Source: Pyrocephalus nanus
Taxonomy: Eukaryota; Chordata; Aves; Passeriformes; Tyrannidae
Length of the DNA stretch: 64,000 bases
Assembly (NCBI GenBank): GCA_038380795.1
Contig: CM076259.1
Location: forward strand, 66,121,741-66,185,740
Reading direction: 5' to 3'
The notes under the pieces: generated by a model
What the model saw: only the letters and a program-made list of their open reading frames with translations
What the model was told of the DNA's origin: nothing
Databases searched by the model: none
Part shown: positions 60,840 through 64,000 of the stretch, piece by piece
Layout: each line of letters opens with the position of its first letter
How positions within the stretch are numbered: the stretch's first letter is position 1
Translations under genes and position numbers: made by a program

Positions 60840-61220
60840 TGCCCATATTAAGGTACAAACGAGACCATGAAGTCAAAAGTATGGATTTTATTTAACAGTA
60901 AATGAGGGGTTCAAGGAAGGAGAGAGATAGGGGAAGGAGGCAGGGTGGTGAAAGAGAGACAGAGAAACATATTAAGTAAAAAAAAAGGTGTCACCACAAC
61001 GTGGATTCTAACTCTGTCCTGTAGCCTTTCTTCTGGTCTTCTCAGTGGTTGCGGAGTGTATCTGTTGAGTGGTGGGGGGAAAGAGCCCACAAAACCCCCA
61101 TTTCATGAGGTTTAAATTGTGCAGGGGCTAGGTGGAAACGCCTCCGGTATCTCCTCTGGATGATGTAATACTGGATCACTGGATATCTCACTAGTCTTTG
61201 ACACCTTTTAAGATGTTGCA
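60840..61220 (-). mobile_element. Probable ERVL-like solo LTR
   Basis: Read on the minus strand, this has the layout of a retroviral LTR. It starts TGCAACATCTT, has an AATTTAAACC box as possible TATA, a CCCCCCACCAC stretch, an AATAAA polyadenylation signal (complement at about 60886-60892), a U5-like segment with CTCGTTTGTACC, and ends ATATGGGCA, so the ends are TG...CA. TGTCTC abuts the left end (60834-60839) and recurs two bases past the right end (61223-61228), a near but not exact target duplication. No internal retroviral genes adjoin it. ERVL-like assignment is inference; the right boundary could lie further out, towards 61322. Confidence 0.45.
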
Positions 61221-61399
61221 GCTGTCTCTTAGGTCAGGGTAGTTGAAACTGTCTGGCCCATCATGGTCCACCATCTGAGATGATTAGCTCAGGCTAGTTG
61301 TGAATGTCTTTAATGCTCTCCAGAGGAATTTCACAGCTGAGTCATCACATAAGGGAGGACATCAGCACAATAAGAAGGACTATCCCACCTTGCAGGATT

Positions 61400-62173
61400 T
61401 GCCTCTTTCCTAATGAAGTTCAGTAAGGTCAGTGCAAGATCCTGCACCTGGATTAGGGCAATGTCCAGTGTTACCACAGGCTGGGAGATAAAGGGATTGA
61501 AATCAGCCCTGAGGAGAAGGACTTGGGGGTACTGGTGGATGAAAAGCTGGACATGAGTCCAGAAAGCCAACTGTATTCCTGGGCTGCATCAAAAGAAGCG
61601 TGTTTAGCAGGTTAAGGGAGGTAATCCTGCCCCTCTGCTCTTTGTTCTTATGCGACCTTACCTGGAGTACTGCATTCAGCTCTGGGGTACCCAATATAAA
61701 GAGCACATGGAGTGGGTCCAGAGAAGAGCCAAAAAAGCGATCATAGGGATGGAGCTCCTCTCCTATGAAGTCAGACTGAGAGAGTTGAGCTTGTTCAGTC
61801 TGTAGAAGAGATGGCCACAGAATGACCTTATTTCAACCTTTCAGTACTTAAAGGGGGCCTATAAGAAAGATAAGGACAAACTTTTTAGTAGGACCTGTTG
61901 CAATAGGGCAAGGAGCAATGGCTTTAAACTAAAAGAGGGTAATTTTAGACTAATGAAGAACAATTTTTTTAATGTTGAAAGTGGTGAAACACTGGAACAG
62001 GTAGTCCAGAGAGGTTGTAGATATCCAGTCGCTGGAAATATTCAAGGTCAGATTGAATGGGGCTCTGAGAAACCTGATGAAGTTGAAGATGTCTCTGTTC
62101 ATTGCAAGAAGGTTGTACTAGATGACCTTGAAAGGCCCCCTCCAAGCCAAATTATTCTATGATTCTATGATTA
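61400..62173 (+). mobile_element. CR1 LINE fragment, C-terminal ORF2 and 3' end
   Basis: Plus-strand CR1, 5'-truncated just before the block encoding L-M-K-F (CTAATGAAGTTC). Landmarks in order are GTGCAAGATCCTGCACCTGG, GAAGGACTTGGGGGTACTGG, ACCTGGAGTACTGCATTCAG, CTCTGGGGTACCCA, GAGAGTTGAGCTTGTTCAGT, TAGATGACCTTGAAAGGCCC and the double 3' octamer ATTCTATGATTCTATGATT. It belongs to a branch with the GGCTTTAAACTAAAAGAGGG block, different from the 58230 copy. It has the cleanest 3' terminus in the window, so may be among the youngest copies. Frames are broken. Confidence 0.93.
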
Positions 62174-62717
62174 TCAATTTAAATTCCCAGTACAAATCTA
62201 CTTTTAGTTTCTTATTTCTTTTGAACATAATTTATATAACAAATAATATATAATATCAAAAATAAGAAAATGTTTAGAATGACAAAAATCAAAATACTAG
62301 CATTAGATAGCCAAAAACATTAGATGCATCTGTGAGTCATAGACTAGTATGCCATTTTGAGTTGAAAGACATTTATTTGTACTTTTTCCAAGCTGCATGT
62401 CCAAGGTATAGACATAGAACTAGTCCAGTATCATTTTGTAGTTAAAAAGGAATTTATGTCAATGATTATTTTATTCAAATAGGTAAATTCACAAATATTT
62501 CTGGTGAAGAGTTGGGGGGGAGGGCAGAGGGAGAGAAGCACATTTGTCCACGTGCCTACTAATGAAATTTCCGCCCCCCTTAGTAAACTCAGTTCTACTA
62601 GGATGCTCAGCAGAAACCCTAGAAAGCCAGATACCCTTACACAAAGTATTTTCATTGCAGTAGCAGTTTAGATCACCTTATGGTAATTAAATGGGAATAA
62701 CACAGCTTTGCAACTAT

Positions 62718-62800
62718 ACAGGTTTTGTTTCTGTGGTTTTGTTTTTGTTTATTTGTTTGGGGTGTTTTGTTGTTGTTGTTGTTGTTTGGATTTTTTTTGC
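62718..62800 (+). repeat. GT-rich low complexity, (TTG)n core
   Basis: A run of GTTTT/GTTT units leading into six to seven TTG units at about 62768-62787, then T8. Simple sequence. Confidence 0.85.
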
Positions 62801-63625
62801 TTTGGACATACTTTAAACAAATAATATTTTCTAAAGGTCTCAGATATTTCATTGCAAGTGGAGGAAAGACTACTTTTACCCATTAAAGTAGCTCTATAAG
62901 CAAATGAAAGTTAATTTTTTCAATTTTTAAATTTTTTTTTTCTGCATTTTTGCTAAACAGTTCCATTCATCAGTAGAAGATAAATTAATAGGTTACAGTT
63001 GAAGACAGCTATTTAAGAAGTTTAAACCCTACACTTAATTGGCATGTTAAAAGTTAAAAAGTCAGAGTCAACTCCAGTACATAAAAAATGTATAAGTACA
63101 TAAACTATGTCACTCCATTCCACGGCTGAAGAGGCATCATGCCATCCACTTCATTAATCAAGAGCATGCCCCAAATTTCAACACTTGATAATTTACAGTC
63201 ACTCTTTGTACATGCTCAACTGTAAGAAGTTACAGGTTTCTCTACAGTGGAGTAAACTTAGGACACAGATCTCAGATTTGAAAGGTTAAGGTTAATAAGC
63301 CAGTTTGCTTATTTTAGCGGTTGCATGACTTCTTATACTAATCAAGAATGGGGCTGCTGCTACTTCTGATAGTTCAAGCTGCATCTGAGGAATGTAATTG
63401 TAGTACTCAGCATAATTTTATCTTTGTTATGGTCAACAATGTCAATTATGATGGCTCCCTATGAAGGAAGACATCTATTCTTTAGAAAATGGATTAGTAA
63501 TCAGTGCAATTGCTGTTCAGGAAGCAGCAAACAAAAACAAATTACTGTGGGTTCATGGGCTGAAATCTACTAGTGCCTCAGGGGTGAAAGGAAGGAAGAA
63601 CTGAACACAGATGAAAAGTTCTGGT

Positions 63626-63706
63626 AGGAAGAAAGAGAGCAGGGAAGAAGGAAAGGAGAATGAAAAAAGGAGGGAGGAAGAGAGAGAGAGGGAGAAAAAG
63701 GAAGAA
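63626..63706 (+). repeat. Polypurine (GA-rich) tract
   Basis: The plus strand is all purine from 63662 to 63706 (45 bases). With two single pyrimidine interruptions (63640 and 63661), the tract extends back to about 63626. It includes a short GA dinucleotide run. Confidence 0.9.
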
Positions 63707-64000
63707 CTTCTCCATCTGCTCCTTTTAAATTTTTCCCAGGACATAGAATCTTGTTCAACAAATCTATTTTTAATTAAAGGGCCATGCATCACTTCCAAAC
63801 TCCTATGTCCATATTTGTATCATCAAGTATTCAGAGTACTTAAAGGGGTAAGTAAAGAATTATCCCCCATCCTCATTGTCCATGGCAAGATGAGGAACAT
63901 AGCACACTATAGTCAGAAGTAGGAGTCCAGGACATTGTGGTATGCCATGAGTAGCAAACAGGTGATCCATGGGACTTGAGCTTCTGTTTCCTTGTGCGAA

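Larger units (their letters stand above)
62174..64000. other. No gene seen; low-complexity tracts
   Basis: AT-rich DNA to the window end, with a GT-rich tract and a polypurine tract listed separately. The frames at 63553-63922 are translations of the polypurine tract on both strands. Confidence 0.55.

Noticed and set aside
63553..63922. Frames of 63-103 codons, rich in E/K/R or S/F/L
   Set aside because: They translate the polypurine/polypyrimidine tract and are not genes.

Overview
This window looks like AT-rich intergenic or intronic DNA from a bird (avian reptile). The main evidence is the repeat content. CR1-type LINE fragments dominate; several end in the diagnostic CR1 3' octamer repeat (ATTCTATG-like). 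There is one probable ERVL-like solo LTR, a thin layer of very old CORE-SINE (MIR-like) remnants, and nothing resembling L1, Alu/B1 or bacterial gene structure. Species cannot be determined.

No protein-coding gene, exon set, rRNA or tRNA can be supported. Nearly all open frames are short, overlap on both strands and fit chance. Those with recognisable protein similarity are decayed CR1 reverse transcriptase (RT) or C-terminal fragments.

Layout: 1-1581 unannotated. 1582-3180 is a cluster of three CR1 fragments (-,+,-) with an imperfect palindromic junction near 2101. 3181-15722 is mostly featureless, with a MIR-like SINE at 13650-13810 and a weaker one near 4690. 15723-17300 is a 1.6 kb CR1 (-). 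19280-23480 holds three very diverged LINE stretches, all (-). 34371-36416 is the longest CR1 (-), with the FADD active-site motif still readable. 36424-42505 holds small tandem repeats, microsatellites, an A36 tract and two MIR-like remnants. 43858-44266 is a CR1 3' end (+). 47380-47870 is ancient LINE (-). 54316-54950 is CR1 (-). 57598-58978 is a convergent CR1 pair. 60840-61220 is a probable solo LTR (-). 61400-62173 is CR1 (+). The end holds GT-rich and polypurine tracts.

There is no gene network to describe. The sequence records successive retroposition: CORE-SINEs and deep LINEs first, then several CR1 subfamilies, then an LTR element. I found no convincing new biological system. The most checkable leads are the MIR-like SINEs, the CR1 palindrome, a two-base deletion shared by two CR1 copies, the LTR boundaries, and a weak signal-peptide-like start at 54194. 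All family assignments rest on remembered consensus features, not on a search.
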